A DNA stretch of 26,632 nt from Flammeovirgaceae bacterium UBA5585. GTDB taxonomy: Bacteria > Bacteroidota > Bacteroidia > Cytophagales > Cyclobacteriaceae. How positions within the stretch are numbered: the first letter of the stretch is position 1; each line of letters starts with the position of its first letter. The notes beneath the pieces were generated by a model, which made no database searches, had not been told where the DNA came from, and saw nothing but the letters and a program-made list of their open reading frames with translations. Both the position numbers and the translations under genes were made by a program. Positions 7,704 through 16,619 of the stretch are shown here, piece after piece. The stretch spans positions 1 through 26,632 of the forward strand of contig DILT01000001.1 in NCBI GenBank assembly GCA_002425185.1, in the 5' to 3' direction.

Positions 7704-8768
7704 ATGGATCAACCTGATACAAGACCCTTTAAAGTAGAACGAATTGCTTCATGGTTTGTAATTCTGGCTATACTTATTTTCTGTTTGAATTACTTCAGCA
7801 ATTTTCTTCAACCCATTGTCATTGCGGTAATGATCTGGTATGGTGTCTATGAACTTAAGCGCATACTGGCTAAACTAAAAATTAAAGGAAAAGCCTTGCC
7901 CAATTGGCTTCTTACCCTTTTCGCTTTTCTTATTATTTTTTTAATAAGCATCGGAATTTTTGAAATCCTTACCTCCAATCTTGAATTAATTATCAAGAAA
8001 TCGCCTGAATATGCCGAGAATTTTAAAAACATGATTTCCGGCCTTCAAACACTGGATGGTTTTCAAGACATACAGCAGCGCATTGTTAGTCGGGCTAAAG
8101 AATTTGATGTACAACCCTTACTTACCGGCTTTTTAAATAGCCTTACCAATATTGCCGGCAACACCATTGTTATCATTATCTATGTTGCCTTTCTATTAGT
8201 AGAAGAGAAATACTTTTCTAAAAAATTGCATGCCGTAACTTCAAATTCCGAAAAACAGGAAAAAGTAGATGTGGTTATGGATCAGGTAACGCAAGCCATC
8301 CGAAAATACATCTCGGTAAAAACACAAATGAGTTTACTTACCGGAGTATTAAGTTATGTGTTGCTTCTTCTTTTTGATGTAGATTTTCCCGTGCTTTGGG
8401 CGTTCCTCATCTTCCTGCTGAATTTCATTCCCTATATCGGGTCATTTATTGCAACCGCCCTTCCTTCTGTATTTGCTATGTTTCAGTTTCAATCGTTCGC
8501 CATGTTGTTTTGGGTCTTTATTGTTATTCAGGCTGTACAGTTGCTTGTCGGAAACGTATTGGAACCCAAAATCATGGGCCGAACCCTTAACCTCAGCCCG
8601 CTTGGCGTAATGCTGGCCTTAACATTCTGGGGGGTAATATGGGGCATTCTGGGCATGTTTCTTTCCGTTCCCATTACCTCGGTTATGCTCATCACCTTTT
8701 CACGTTTTGAAAGTACCCGGTTTATTGCTGTGTGGCTTTCAGAAACAGGCGAACTGGACAATAGCTGA
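7704..8768 (+). CDS. AI-2E family transporter (TqsA/PerM-like permease)
   Basis: Polytopic inner-membrane protein of 354 residues from the AI-2E/UPF0118 family. An N-terminal pair of membrane helices (about 15-45) and another near 70-90 are followed by a soluble amphipathic region (about 90-145). A further block of hydrophobic helices extends to about residue 340, with the family-typical stretch around VGNVLEPKIMGRTLNLSP followed by a glycine-rich final helix pair. Family members have been linked to autoinducer-2 export (TqsA) or Na+/H+ antiport, so the substrate here cannot be assigned. It starts 9 bases after the enoyl-CoA hydratase stop and is probably cotranscribed. No convincing terminator follows. 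Confidence 0.88.
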   Translation: MDQPDTRPFKVERIASWFVILAILIFCLNYFSNFLQPIVIAVMIWYGVYELKRILAKLKIKGKALPNWLLTLFAFLIIFLISIGIFEILTSNLELIIKKSPEYAENFKNMISGLQTLDGFQDIQQRIVSRAKEFDVQPLLTGFLNSLTNIAGNTIVIIIYVAFLLVEEKYFSKKLHAVTSNSEKQEKVDVVMDQVTQAIRKYISVKTQMSLLTGVLSYVLLLLFDVDFPVLWAFLIFLLNFIPYIGSFIATALPSVFAMFQFQSFAMLFWVFIVIQAVQLLVGNVLEPKIMGRTLNLSPLGVMLALTFWGVIWGILGMFLSVPITSVMLITFSRFESTRFIAVWLSETGELDNS

Positions 8769-8879
8769 CCTTCACCAAGCCAACGCTGATGGCTGTTCAT
8801 TGTGGGTATGAACCGGGTAGGTTTTTGTTGGAAAATCCCAAAATAAAACCAATCTTATTCCTGTTCTTTGTCGTTCCGA

Positions 8880-11297
8880 ATGACCATCAAAACGCACCAT
8901 ACCGCTAAAATTCAACCCGATAACAAGCTTGAGCAGTTTCACTTAAAGCTTGCTTTGGATGCTGCCAATTTGGGCATCTGGGAGTGGAATCTGCAAACGG
9001 GGGAAGTTCGGTGGTCTGACAACGTTGAACAAATTATTGGGCTGAAGAATAAATTTGACGGTAAGGCGCAGACTTATCTGAACAGCATCATCGAAGAAGA
9101 CCGCGAGTTTGTAGCACATACCATCAACGATGCCATCAAAAATAAAATTGATTTCGCGGTAGAACATCGTGTAGTACTGAAAGGCGATACTATTCGGTGG
9201 ATTGAGGGGAACGGAAAAGTAATCTTTAATGAAGCGGGTAAAGCCCTTTCGCTTACCGGCACCGTGCGCGATATAACAGATCGCAAAAACAATGAAGCTC
9301 AATTGCAACAGCGTGATTTGCTATTTGCAACGTTAGCCCATGTTACCAGCGAGTTCATTCAACATGCCAACTGGGAAGATGCCATATTTTCCGTCCTGCA
9401 ATCCCTGGGAGAAATGATGCGGGTTGACCGCGTATACATCTTTCAAAACGATGCCACCAAAACCGGAGTAATTGAAACCTCAAGCCAGCGTTTTGAATGG
9501 AACTCATCACACACCAACCCGCAAATCAATAATCCTGATTTACAAAATCTGCCGATTGGTCTGTTTCCGGGAATGGAGCTAATGTTAAAAAACAAACCTT
9601 TCCATTCCCTGGTAAAAGAAATTGAGGATAAAGGGCTTCGAGAATTGTTATCGAGCCAATCCATTGTATCCATTTTGATCTTCCCCATTTTTGTGAAGCA
9701 AAAATTCTGGGGCTTTATTGGTTTTGACGATTGCGCGAACGAACGAAACTGGAGTGAACTTGAATTTTCGGTTCTGCAATCGTTCTCTTCAAGTCTGGCT
9801 GCCGCCATAGAACGAAAGGTTTCAGTTGAAGCACTGGCCAACAGTGAAGTAAGCTACCGAAATCTTTTTGATTCGGTAGGAGAAGCCATTTATGTCCATG
9901 ATTTTAATGGTATAATACTGGATGTTAACCAACGTGTACTTGAACTTTACGGATATACAAAAGATGAACTGGTAGGCCAAACACCGGCCATCTTCATGGC
10001 CGAAGGTATGAATGATCTGGAGGTCATAGCTGGAAAATTTCAGGCGGTAATTTCAGGAACGCCTCAAACATTTGAGTGGTGGGGCAAAAAGAAAGATGGC
10101 GGGATATTTTTAAAAGAAGTACACACCAATAAAGGGTTATACTTCGGTAAGGAAGTAATCATTGCTACCGCCTGGGATATTACTGAACGTAGAAAATTTG
10201 AAACTGAAATCCGCGAAAGCGAACAGCGTTTTCGTACCCTTCAACAGGCTTCTTTTGGTGGAATTGGTTTACACGATCAAGGCAAAATAATTGATTGCAA
10301 TAAAGGACTTTGCGATATAACCGGATACAGTTATGAGGAACTGATTGGTAGTAATGGTTTCAACCTGATAGCGCCCGAGTGGCAGGAAATTGTAAAGCAT
10401 TATGTTGTCTCGGGTTACGACAAACCCTATGACGTAGAAGGCGTTCGAAAAGACGGAAGCCGGTATTTTCTTGAAATACAGGGAAAAGAAATTCCCTATC
10501 AGGGTAAAAATATTCGGGTTACAGAATTCCGTGACATCACTGCACGGAAACTAGCCGAAGAAAAAATAAGAGAACAAAATATCAGGTTAATACACCTGAC
10601 GGAAGACCTGACCAAAAAGAATGATCAGCTTGAAGAATTCACGCAAATTGTTTCACACAACTTACGATCCCCCGCAGGCAACATTGTATCGCTACTTAAT
10701 CTTTTTGAACAAGCAAAAAGCAATGATGAAAAAAATGAATATTTCAGGTTATTAAAACAAACCGGTGACACCATTCTCGGCTCACTGAACGAACTCAATG
10801 AAGTATTGAAGATCAAACAAAACCGCGACATTGAGCGGCAGCATATCAATTTTTCTGATGCGCTTGAAAATGTACAGAAAATGTTGACGGGGAAAATCAT
10901 GGAGCTATCGGCACATATTACAACAGACTTTGAAAAAGCGCCTTCCGCATATTTTCCGGCCATTTACATGGAAAGTATCCTTCTTAACCTGCTCAGTAAT
11001 TCACTGAAGTATAACAATCCGTCAAAACCATTGTTGATAACGTTACAGTCTGAAGAAACGGAGCATGCTGTTGTGCTTCATGTATCCGATAACGGGCTTG
11101 GAATAAACCTGGAACGCTATGGCCACCAGATTTTCAAAATGAGAAAAACCTTTCATTACCATCCTGAAGCCAGAGGCATTGGGCTTTTCCTGGTTAAAAA
11201 TCAGGTGGAAGCCATGGGTGGCAACATCACTGTTGTAAGTGAAGAGAATAAAGGCACTACCTTCACTATTCAGTTCAAAAAACCAGTTGGCAGCTGA
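8880..11297 (+). CDS. PAS-GAF-PAS-PAS sensor histidine kinase
   Basis: Cytoplasmic sensor kinase of 805 residues without a clear membrane segment. Domains in order: PAS with PAC (about 20-135, ending GTVRDITDRK), GAF (about 145-312), PAS (about 322-440, ending AWDITERRK), PAS (about 447-558, ending FRDITARK), a short coiled linker, a HisKA-type domain with the phospho-acceptor in SHNLRSP (H593), and a HATPase_c domain with N-box NLLSNSLKYN (703-712), G1 box DNGLGI (737-742) and G2 segment RGIGLFLVKNQ. The ATG at 8880 was preferred to an in-frame TTG 12 bases upstream. Its stop overlaps the start of a receiver-domain gene by one base (TGATG), so the two form a cognate pair. Bound ligand or cofactor is not evident. 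Confidence 0.93.
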   Translation: MTIKTHHTAKIQPDNKLEQFHLKLALDAANLGIWEWNLQTGEVRWSDNVEQIIGLKNKFDGKAQTYLNSIIEEDREFVAHTINDAIKNKIDFAVEHRVVLKGDTIRWIEGNGKVIFNEAGKALSLTGTVRDITDRKNNEAQLQQRDLLFATLAHVTSEFIQHANWEDAIFSVLQSLGEMMRVDRVYIFQNDATKTGVIETSSQRFEWNSSHTNPQINNPDLQNLPIGLFPGMELMLKNKPFHSLVKEIEDKGLRELLSSQSIVSILIFPIFVKQKFWGFIGFDDCANERNWSELEFSVLQSFSSSLAAAIERKVSVEALANSEVSYRNLFDSVGEAIYVHDFNGIILDVNQRVLELYGYTKDELVGQTPAIFMAEGMNDLEVIAGKFQAVISGTPQTFEWWGKKKDGGIFLKEVHTNKGLYFGKEVIIATAWDITERRKFETEIRESEQRFRTLQQASFGGIGLHDQGKIIDCNKGLCDITGYSYEELIGSNGFNLIAPEWQEIVKHYVVSGYDKPYDVEGVRKDGSRYFLEIQGKEIPYQGKNIRVTEFRDITARKLAEEKIREQNIRLIHLTEDLTKKNDQLEEFTQIVSHNLRSPAGNIVSLLNLFEQAKSNDEKNEYFRLLKQTGDTILGSLNELNEVLKIKQNRDIERQHINFSDALENVQKMLTGKIMELSAHITTDFEKAPSAYFPAIYMESILLNLLSNSLKYNNPSKPLLITLQSEETEHAVVLHVSDNGLGINLERYGHQIFKMRKTFHYHPEARGIGLFLVKNQVEAMGGNITVVSEENKGTTFTIQFKKPVGS

Positions 11298-11695
11298 TGA
11301 ATACCCAACCAACCATAGCGCTTATTGATGATGATGAAATATTCCAATTCACCACCTCACGGATTATTAAATTAACCAATTTGCCCTTTAACATTACCCA
11401 GTTTTTTAATGGCGAACAAGCCATGACTTACCTGAGTAATAATGCTCAACAACCCGATAAACTTCCGGATATAATTTTATTGGACATTAATATGCCGGTT
11501 ATTGATGGTTGGATGTTTTTAGATGAATTTAAAACGCTCGCAAAAAAACTTAAAAAGAAAATAACCATATACATGGTAAGTTCATCGATAGCTCCGGAAG
11601 ATATACGGAGAGCAAAGTCAAATCCGTTTGTTTCGGATTACCTGGTAAAACCGGTAAGTGCTGAAACCCTCAGGCAAGTATTAACCTTGAATTAA
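11297..11695 (+). CDS. Single-domain (CheY-like) response regulator
   Basis: Stand-alone receiver domain of 132 residues. The acidic pocket is DDDE (11-14), the phospho-acceptor D63 lies in LLDINMPVIDGW, the signalling serines are S95/S96 and the conserved lysine is K118 in VKPVS. No DNA-binding or enzymatic output domain follows, so the signal must pass by protein contact or phosphorelay. Translation is probably coupled to the upstream kinase by the TGATG overlap. The gene faces the convergent DUF4403 gene across 31 bases with no clear hairpin. Receivers of this kind downstream of PAS kinases are common in Bacteroidota, and their targets are often unknown. Confidence 0.93.
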   Translation: MNTQPTIALIDDDEIFQFTTSRIIKLTNLPFNITQFFNGEQAMTYLSNNAQQPDKLPDIILLDINMPVIDGWMFLDEFKTLAKKLKKKITIYMVSSSIAPEDIRRAKSNPFVSDYLVKPVSAETLRQVLTLN

Positions 11696-11726
11696 CCGCT
11701 TGCCGATCATTTCGTCAAATTTGCAC

Positions 11727-13148
11727 TCAACCAGGCTTCTTCTTATCAAACAATCCCTTTTGTAACTCCACCCCGGCCTTTGCCTTGGCTGCCAGTACCA
11801 GTTGAATATTGTTACTGGTAATGAGATGCGTGTGAAAATTCAATTCCCACTCATCAACGTATACATTGATTTTCTTTCCCAACTTTCCCTGCGCCACCCC
11901 CTTTTCTATTAACTCCGGTATTCGCGTAAAAAGATCTTCTACCGATAACGATAAATAAGGGCCTATACGGTTAACAACCTGATCGTGCGCAAACCAGTTG
12001 GCTACATGAAGTAAATGTTGTTCGGAATCGAGATCAAAACGAAAATCTTCGATAACAATTTTTTTTTGTGCAGCGTCAAAACCCAATGTGCCTCTTAGGT
12101 AAGCGGTGGCATTTATGTCGCCTTTAAATTTAATCCCCATTGCTATTCCGTCCGTTGTTCCGTAAAGCTCGGTTGATTGAATGCGGACTGAATGCCCTCC
12201 AAAAGTAAACCGCATGGTATCTGTTACCTGGTTCACTACAGCATTTATCTTTTCAAACGGCATAGTAACCAAAACATAGGCATCAACTCCAGGTTCATTT
12301 ATTGACGTACGTTGTCGTTGTGGAAGTTTGCCCGGCTTTGTCATTGCCTCCGTTGAATCGAGTACAGTAAACAGCTGAGCCGCAAGCCGTGCCTCGATCA
12401 TCAGGGTATCCTTCGAAACCGGAGAAAGTCTTCCGTCAATATCCGTTGCATCAGCCTTAAGCCACACCCGAACCACATTTCGATTAAGCCGAATGGGTTT
12501 CTGGATATCCATCCATAATTTCTCCATGGATTGCCTGATTCTGATAACATCTTTGGCTGATTCATCCAGCCTGGTCACCATTTCATCCTGGTGGCCTTCC
12601 AGCATTTTTTCTATCGGGCCTTTCAGGTTGAATTTTATCCCTGCAATATTGAGTCGTGGTTCATCTACCCACACTATGGATTTTAATTCAGTTTGTGGGG
12701 CCAGGTTCCAGTGATCATCAAGGTATAAGTTCGAAAACAGCGTAATAATAATCTTAGCCTGTACAGGCTCTTTATTTCGGATACGTATGCCGATTACTTT
12801 GCTGTTCAGGTATCCTTCTACCTGAACTGGTACGGTATAGGTAATACCCTGTTCACCATTGTACTTCAACCGGATGGGTTGAAAGCGGGATATGAAAAGC
12901 TGTACGCTGTCATCTTTGTCATTGATGGCCAGATGAGCTTCCACTATTCTTGCCTTAAGTTTTTCGTTAACCATATTTTCCAGTTCCTTCACCGGAAAAT
13001 AGACGGACACGTTTAATTGCGATACCGGTACAACAAGGGTTGAGTCGAGTTGAATGCGTGCGGGTGCTTCAGAGTTTTTGCGTTTGCATGTTGTAAACAG
13101 GATTACACCAATCAACAACACTGAAATAATGGAAAGCCCTTTATGCAT
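11727..13148 (-). CDS. DUF4403 family envelope protein, probable lipoprotein
   Basis: A 473-residue protein recognised as the DUF4403 family (function unknown to me). The N terminus has one hydrophobic segment followed by ILFTTCKRK, resembling a relaxed Bacteroidota lipobox with Cys near residue 20. The residues after it are basic rather than the acidic surface-export signal, so a periplasm-facing lipoprotein is more likely. The body alternates beta strands and amphipathic segments, with a basic-membrane-lipid-binding-like long-barrel feel in VSVYFPVKELENMVNEKL and a similar later segment VTMPFEKINAVVNQV; this internal resemblance suggests two related halves. The start at 13148 was chosen because the upstream 22 in-frame residues precede the signal peptide and overlap the promoter. 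It lies downstream of DUF6588 but behind a terminator. Confidence 0.8.
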   Translation of the reverse strand: MHKGLSIISVLLIGVILFTTCKRKNSEAPARIQLDSTLVVPVSQLNVSVYFPVKELENMVNEKLKARIVEAHLAINDKDDSVQLFISRFQPIRLKYNGEQGITYTVPVQVEGYLNSKVIGIRIRNKEPVQAKIIITLFSNLYLDDHWNLAPQTELKSIVWVDEPRLNIAGIKFNLKGPIEKMLEGHQDEMVTRLDESAKDVIRIRQSMEKLWMDIQKPIRLNRNVVRVWLKADATDIDGRLSPVSKDTLMIEARLAAQLFTVLDSTEAMTKPGKLPQRQRTSINEPGVDAYVLVTMPFEKINAVVNQVTDTMRFTFGGHSVRIQSTELYGTTDGIAMGIKFKGDINATAYLRGTLGFDAAQKKIVIEDFRFDLDSEQHLLHVANWFAHDQVVNRIGPYLSLSVEDLFTRIPELIEKGVAQGKLGKKINVYVDEWELNFHTHLITSNNIQLVLAAKAKAGVELQKGLFDKKKPG

Positions 13149-13155
13149 AGCAGAT

Positions 13156-13186
13156 GAAAGATACGTAAGAAGAGGTCGCTTCTCAA
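13156..13186 (-). promoter_or_regulatory. Promoter of the DUF4403 gene
   Basis: On the minus strand TTG (13186-13184) is followed after 20 bases by TATCTTTC (13163-13156), one mismatch from TAnnTTTG. It ends 7 bases before the chosen ATG at 13148, implying a leaderless or nearly leaderless mRNA. It also argues against a start at 13214, which would lie upstream of this promoter. Confidence 0.5.
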
Positions 13187-13210
13187 CAGTATTACAGCCA
13201 GCCGGTAGCA

Positions 13211-13238
13211 ACAAAAAACGCTCCTTCCGGAGCGTTTT
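13211..13238 (-). terminator. Intrinsic terminator of the DUF6588 gene
   Basis: A perfect 10-bp stem, AAAACGCTCC (13215-13224) with GGAGCGTTTT (13229-13238), encloses a TTCC loop. On the minus strand the right side ends in a run of six T (complement of 13213-13218). It lies about 30 bases past the DUF6588 stop and upstream of the DUF4403 promoter. Confidence 0.9.
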
Positions 13239-13268
13239 CAGTAAATTATTCAGGTGTTACTTGATTAC

Positions 13269-14321
13269 TTACCTAAACGTAAAACCCAGGCCGGTAGTAA
13301 ATGCATTAAACTCCTGCACGGAATAATTGCCGTAAATATAAAAAGCCAGCAGGTTGAGGCGCATGCCTACATCGAGTCGCATACTGTTGCTTTTAAAGGT
13401 AGCGGAGTAAGGATTTGTTAACGAAAACTCATTTGCTGTTCCGTCAAAGAACGTATAGCTGCCTTTTACATCAGCCTTGGTTTTTATACCATTAAAGCCA
13501 ACGCCTCCAAAAAAGGTAACAAAAGCAAGTTTCTTTGAAATCAATGCTTCAGCCATAAAGGCATTGAACTTATATACGGCTTCCTGACCCGTACCCGGAA
13601 ACTCCGTTGCTAAACCCGCCAGGTTGGTAACCCCTTTAAACGTAGTATAGCCGGCCATAACGGAAAGATCAAACGGCAACATTTTCATACCCGGTATGTG
13701 TTGCTTTACATCATGGCGCACGCCAAAACCGATCAAGTTTAAATCTGTGCTGCCAATATTCGTTTTAGGAATAAAGCGAACCATCAAATCGGTACCTTTT
13801 ACCAGGCCAACTCCAACCTGCAACATGGGCAGGCCAACAGGGGCTACCTTTAAGGTTTTACGAACGCCTAAGCCTTGCGGCCCGGCAAAACTTGCATCGG
13901 CTTGCTGATCTCCATCAAAGTCTATCTGGTAAGTTGTTCTGTCTTTTGGGCCAATTATAGTTGGTGCTTTACTGCCGGGGCTGGTTGTATTAGTGTACCC
14001 TACAATTGTAGACATATTAAGGGCCTCGGGATCAAAAAAATCTTTTGACTTGGGAATAAATACGGGTGTTACTGCAATGTTTATATCAAATCCACCAAGT
14101 TTATGCGGCTTGGCTGTATGAAACCAGGCGCCATTCAATGCATATGAAAAGCCTTCAATCATTGGGCTGATGTAAGCAGTAATAAGTTTACCGCCATCCT
14201 CCTGGCCGGCTTGTAGAAAGCGCACAATATCATCTTCATTTTGTGCTTTTACCGTGAGTGCTGAAAGCAATAAGGTGATGCAAAGTGAAAAACCGTAAAT
14301 TAATTTTGATAGTGTGTTCAT
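13269..14321 (-). CDS. DUF6588 family protein, putative outer-membrane beta-barrel
   Basis: A 350-residue exported protein recognised as DUF6588, a family I associate with Bacteroidota. It has a signal peptide (about 1-26, ending LTVKAQ) and then alternating hydrophobic and polar strands with many aromatic residues. It ends in an aromatic-capped C-terminal strand (FNAFTTGLGFTFR), typical of outer-membrane barrels. Segments such as GGFDINIAVTPVFIP and MKMLPFDLSVMAGYTTFKG look like membrane strands with short turns. Ligand or cargo is unknown. The gene is divergent from waaA, with its own -7 box about 80 bases upstream, and ends in a strong terminator, so it is probably monocistronic. Confidence 0.8.
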   Translation of the reverse strand: MNTLSKLIYGFSLCITLLLSALTVKAQNEDDIVRFLQAGQEDGGKLITAYISPMIEGFSYALNGAWFHTAKPHKLGGFDINIAVTPVFIPKSKDFFDPEALNMSTIVGYTNTTSPGSKAPTIIGPKDRTTYQIDFDGDQQADASFAGPQGLGVRKTLKVAPVGLPMLQVGVGLVKGTDLMVRFIPKTNIGSTDLNLIGFGVRHDVKQHIPGMKMLPFDLSVMAGYTTFKGVTNLAGLATEFPGTGQEAVYKFNAFMAEALISKKLAFVTFFGGVGFNGIKTKADVKGSYTFFDGTANEFSLTNPYSATFKSNSMRLDVGMRLNLLAFYIYGNYSVQEFNAFTTGLGFTFR

Positions 14322-14401
14322 AAGGATATTTATTAGTCAGTAAACTTTGCCCCATTCATCCCCCTGCAGGAATTTTGGTAAGCTCATTCGTGTAAAACTT
14401 T

Positions 14402-14409
14402 CAAAATTA
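14402..14409 (-). promoter_or_regulatory. -7 box of the DUF6588 gene
   Basis: Minus-strand TAATTTTG is an exact TAnnTTTG match. CTG, 20 bases upstream, is one mismatch from the TTG -33 element. It would give a 5' leader of roughly 75 bases, long compared with other genes in this window. Confidence 0.5.
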
Positions 14410-14446
14410 TTTGCAAACTGCAAGGGAAACAGCACATTAATGTTTC

Positions 14447-14454
14447 TATTTTTG
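14447..14454 (+). promoter_or_regulatory. -7 box of waaA, close to the start codon
   Basis: TATTTTTG exactly matches TAnnTTTG and ends 7 bases before the waaA ATG at 14462. Transcription would begin at or next to the start codon, implying a leaderless message. No good TTG is seen at the expected -33 distance. Confidence 0.5.
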
Positions 14455-14461
14455 AGCCGGC

Positions 14462-15706
14462 ATGACGGTACTTTATACACTTTCTATTGGCTTTATCCGG
14501 TTCTTATATTTCATCGCCAGTTTTTTCGATGCCAAAGCCCATGCTTTTGTGGCCGGCCGAACAGACTTTTTTAAACGGTTTCAACGAGCTTTTGCCAACG
14601 AAACTAACCCTGTTATTTGGGTGCACTGTGCTTCGTTAGGCGAATTTGAGCAAGGCCGGCCGGTTATTGAAAAGTTAAAAGCTGAATTTGCGCACTATAA
14701 AATAGTATTAACATTCTTTTCTCCCTCTGGCTACGAGGTAAGAAAAAACTATAGCCAGGCCGACTTCATCTTTTACCTTCCGTGGGACACACCACAAAAC
14801 GCCTTTAGGTTTATCGAAACGTGTAATCCTGCTTTAGCTATTTTTGTTAAATATGAGTTCTGGCTTCACTACACAAAAGAACTCCACAAAAGAAATATTC
14901 CCTTGCTTTCCATATCGGCCATCTTTCGGCCGAAACAAATATTTTTTAAATCCTATGGCGGGTTCTATCGAAACATCCTGAAAAACTTCTCATGGATTTT
15001 TGTTCAGAATGATGAGTCTGTGCGCTTGCTGAAAGAACTAAATATCAAAACAGTTTCGCGTGCCGGTGATACACGTTTCGACCGGGTTAACCAGCTGGTA
15101 AAACAGGACAATGAAATACCCATAGCAAAAAGCTTTAAAGGAACTGATAAAGTGATGGTTATTGGAAGCTGCTGGCGCGAAGATCTTGATGTATTGATTC
15201 CCTTCATTAACGAGAATTACTTCAGCCTGAAGTTTATTATCGCACCACACGAAGTTACCGAAGCGTTTTTAAGCGAAATAGAGGGAGCATTAAATACAAA
15301 AACCATCCGCTTCTCCGAAGCCATGGGCTCCCTGGAAGATTACCATGTATTGATTATTGACAATGTAGGTATGCTTGGCAGGCTTTACCGCTATGGCGAA
15401 TTCGCCTACGTAGGTGGCGCCTTCGGAAAAGGCCTGCACAACATTCTGGAAGCTGCCTGTTACGGCATACCTGTTTTTTTCGGTAACAAAAATTATGAAA
15501 AGTTTCAGGAGGCCGTTGACCTGATTAACCGAGGTGGTGCATTTGAAATTGAAGATTACCGCGACATGAAAGCCAAGTATGAATCAGTAAATGTTCCTGA
15601 AAACTTTTTGCTGGCATGTGAGGTAACCCGGTTGTATGTAGAAGAAAACCTGGGCGCTACCGATAAAATTATAGACTATTGCAGGTCCTTATTGGCAAAA
15701 GCATGA
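14462..15706 (+). CDS. waaA: 3-deoxy-D-manno-octulosonic acid (Kdo) transferase WaaA/KdtA
   Basis: Transfers Kdo from CMP-Kdo to lipid A precursor, beginning the lipopolysaccharide inner core on the cytoplasmic face of the inner membrane. The 414-residue length fits the GT30 family. An N-terminal membrane anchor (about 1-22) precedes the acceptor-binding domain. The conserved CASLGEFEQGRPVIE stretch (56-70) contains the likely catalytic glutamate E61. The C-terminal donor domain has VGGAFGKGLHNILEAACYG and PVFFGNKNYEKF, the CMP-Kdo-binding region. The stop overlaps the rsgA start by four bases (ATGA). The nearby -7 box suggests a leaderless mRNA. Confidence 0.95.
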   Translation: MTVLYTLSIGFIRFLYFIASFFDAKAHAFVAGRTDFFKRFQRAFANETNPVIWVHCASLGEFEQGRPVIEKLKAEFAHYKIVLTFFSPSGYEVRKNYSQADFIFYLPWDTPQNAFRFIETCNPALAIFVKYEFWLHYTKELHKRNIPLLSISAIFRPKQIFFKSYGGFYRNILKNFSWIFVQNDESVRLLKELNIKTVSRAGDTRFDRVNQLVKQDNEIPIAKSFKGTDKVMVIGSCWREDLDVLIPFINENYFSLKFIIAPHEVTEAFLSEIEGALNTKTIRFSEAMGSLEDYHVLIIDNVGMLGRLYRYGEFAYVGGAFGKGLHNILEAACYGIPVFFGNKNYEKFQEAVDLINRGGAFEIEDYRDMKAKYESVNVPENFLLACEVTRLYVEENLGATDKIIDYCRSLLAKA

Positions 15707-16617
15707 TAGGATTGGTGAAGCGATCTACCGGATCGTGGTATGATGTTTATACAGAAGACGGACGTCTGTTGCCGTGTCGTACGCGTGGCAAACTTCGCCT
15801 GGAAGGTTATAAAGAAACCAATCCCATCGCGGTTGGCGATCATGTTTTACTGGAGATTGAGAACAATGAAGGTATTATCACCAAAATTCTGGAGCGTAAA
15901 AATCACATTCAACGGCAATCCGTAAAGAAAACCGGCCATGCACATGTATTGGCCGCGAACATTGATCAGGCCGTTTTAATTGCTACGATGATCCTGCCCC
16001 GTACTTCTACCGGCTTTATTGATCGATTCCTCGTTACGGCTGAATCGTATGATATCCCCCAGGTATTAATATTTAACAAGCAGGATGTGCTGAGTGAGTC
16101 CGATTTGCAGGCACAACAACAACTCATTAACGTGTATGAAAAAATGGGTGTTCGATGTTTTAAAATATCTGCAGTGCAAGACGATGTGGGTGTTGTAATA
16201 GAATTGCTGGAGGGAAAAACAAGTCTTATTGCCGGACACTCCGGTGTTGGCAAATCAACCCTACTCAACAAGCTTTCTCCCGAAATCAAACAATCAACTG
16301 CAGATATTTCTGGTTTTTCAGAAAAAGGAACCCACACCACCACGTTTGCCGAAATGTTCAAACTTAACAATACAACGTTTGTCATTGACACACCAGGAAT
16401 AAAAGAATGGGGTTTGGTGAGCATGACCCAGGAAGAATTGTCGGATAATTTTCCGGAAATGCGTGCCCTTCGTTCCGACTGTAAATTTGGTTATCGCTGC
16501 CTGCACCTGAATGAACCCGGGTGTGCCGTTAAAGCGGCTATTGAACAAGGTAGTGTTGCGCGAAGTAGGTATAACAATTATATCAGTATGTTGTTAGGAG
16601 AAGATAATCGCAAATAA
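15703..16617 (+). CDS. rsgA: Ribosome small-subunit-dependent GTPase RsgA
   Basis: Circularly permuted GTPase of 304 residues that acts in late maturation of the 30S subunit. An OB-fold (about 1-70) binds rRNA. The permuted G domain has G4 NKQD at 125-128, then G1 GHSGVGKS at 178-185, and G3 DTPG at 229-232. The C-terminal zinc finger uses C260, C266, H268 and C274. The ATG at 15703 overlaps the waaA stop (ATGA), indicating coupled translation. An upstream in-frame TTG at 15679 was rejected because the ATG gives the normal N terminus. The gene converges on a glycosyltransferase gene with two bases between stops. Confidence 0.95.
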   Translation: MIGLVKRSTGSWYDVYTEDGRLLPCRTRGKLRLEGYKETNPIAVGDHVLLEIENNEGIITKILERKNHIQRQSVKKTGHAHVLAANIDQAVLIATMILPRTSTGFIDRFLVTAESYDIPQVLIFNKQDVLSESDLQAQQQLINVYEKMGVRCFKISAVQDDVGVVIELLEGKTSLIAGHSGVGKSTLLNKLSPEIKQSTADISGFSEKGTHTTTFAEMFKLNNTTFVIDTPGIKEWGLVSMTQEELSDNFPEMRALRSDCKFGYRCLHLNEPGCAVKAAIEQGSVARSRYNNYISMLLGEDNRK

Positions 16618-16619
16618 GT

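Noticed and set aside
8769..8879. Terminator after the AI-2E-type permease gene
   Set aside because: Only a 4-bp AACC/GGTT pairing near 8810 followed by a short T-run; too weak to call.
13149..13214. Longer start of the DUF4403 gene
   Set aside because: It would overlap the promoter at 13156-13186 and displace the lipoprotein signal from the N terminus.
15966..16424. 152-residue minus-strand frame
   Set aside because: Lies fully inside rsgA, whose GTPase motifs are intact; a shadow frame.
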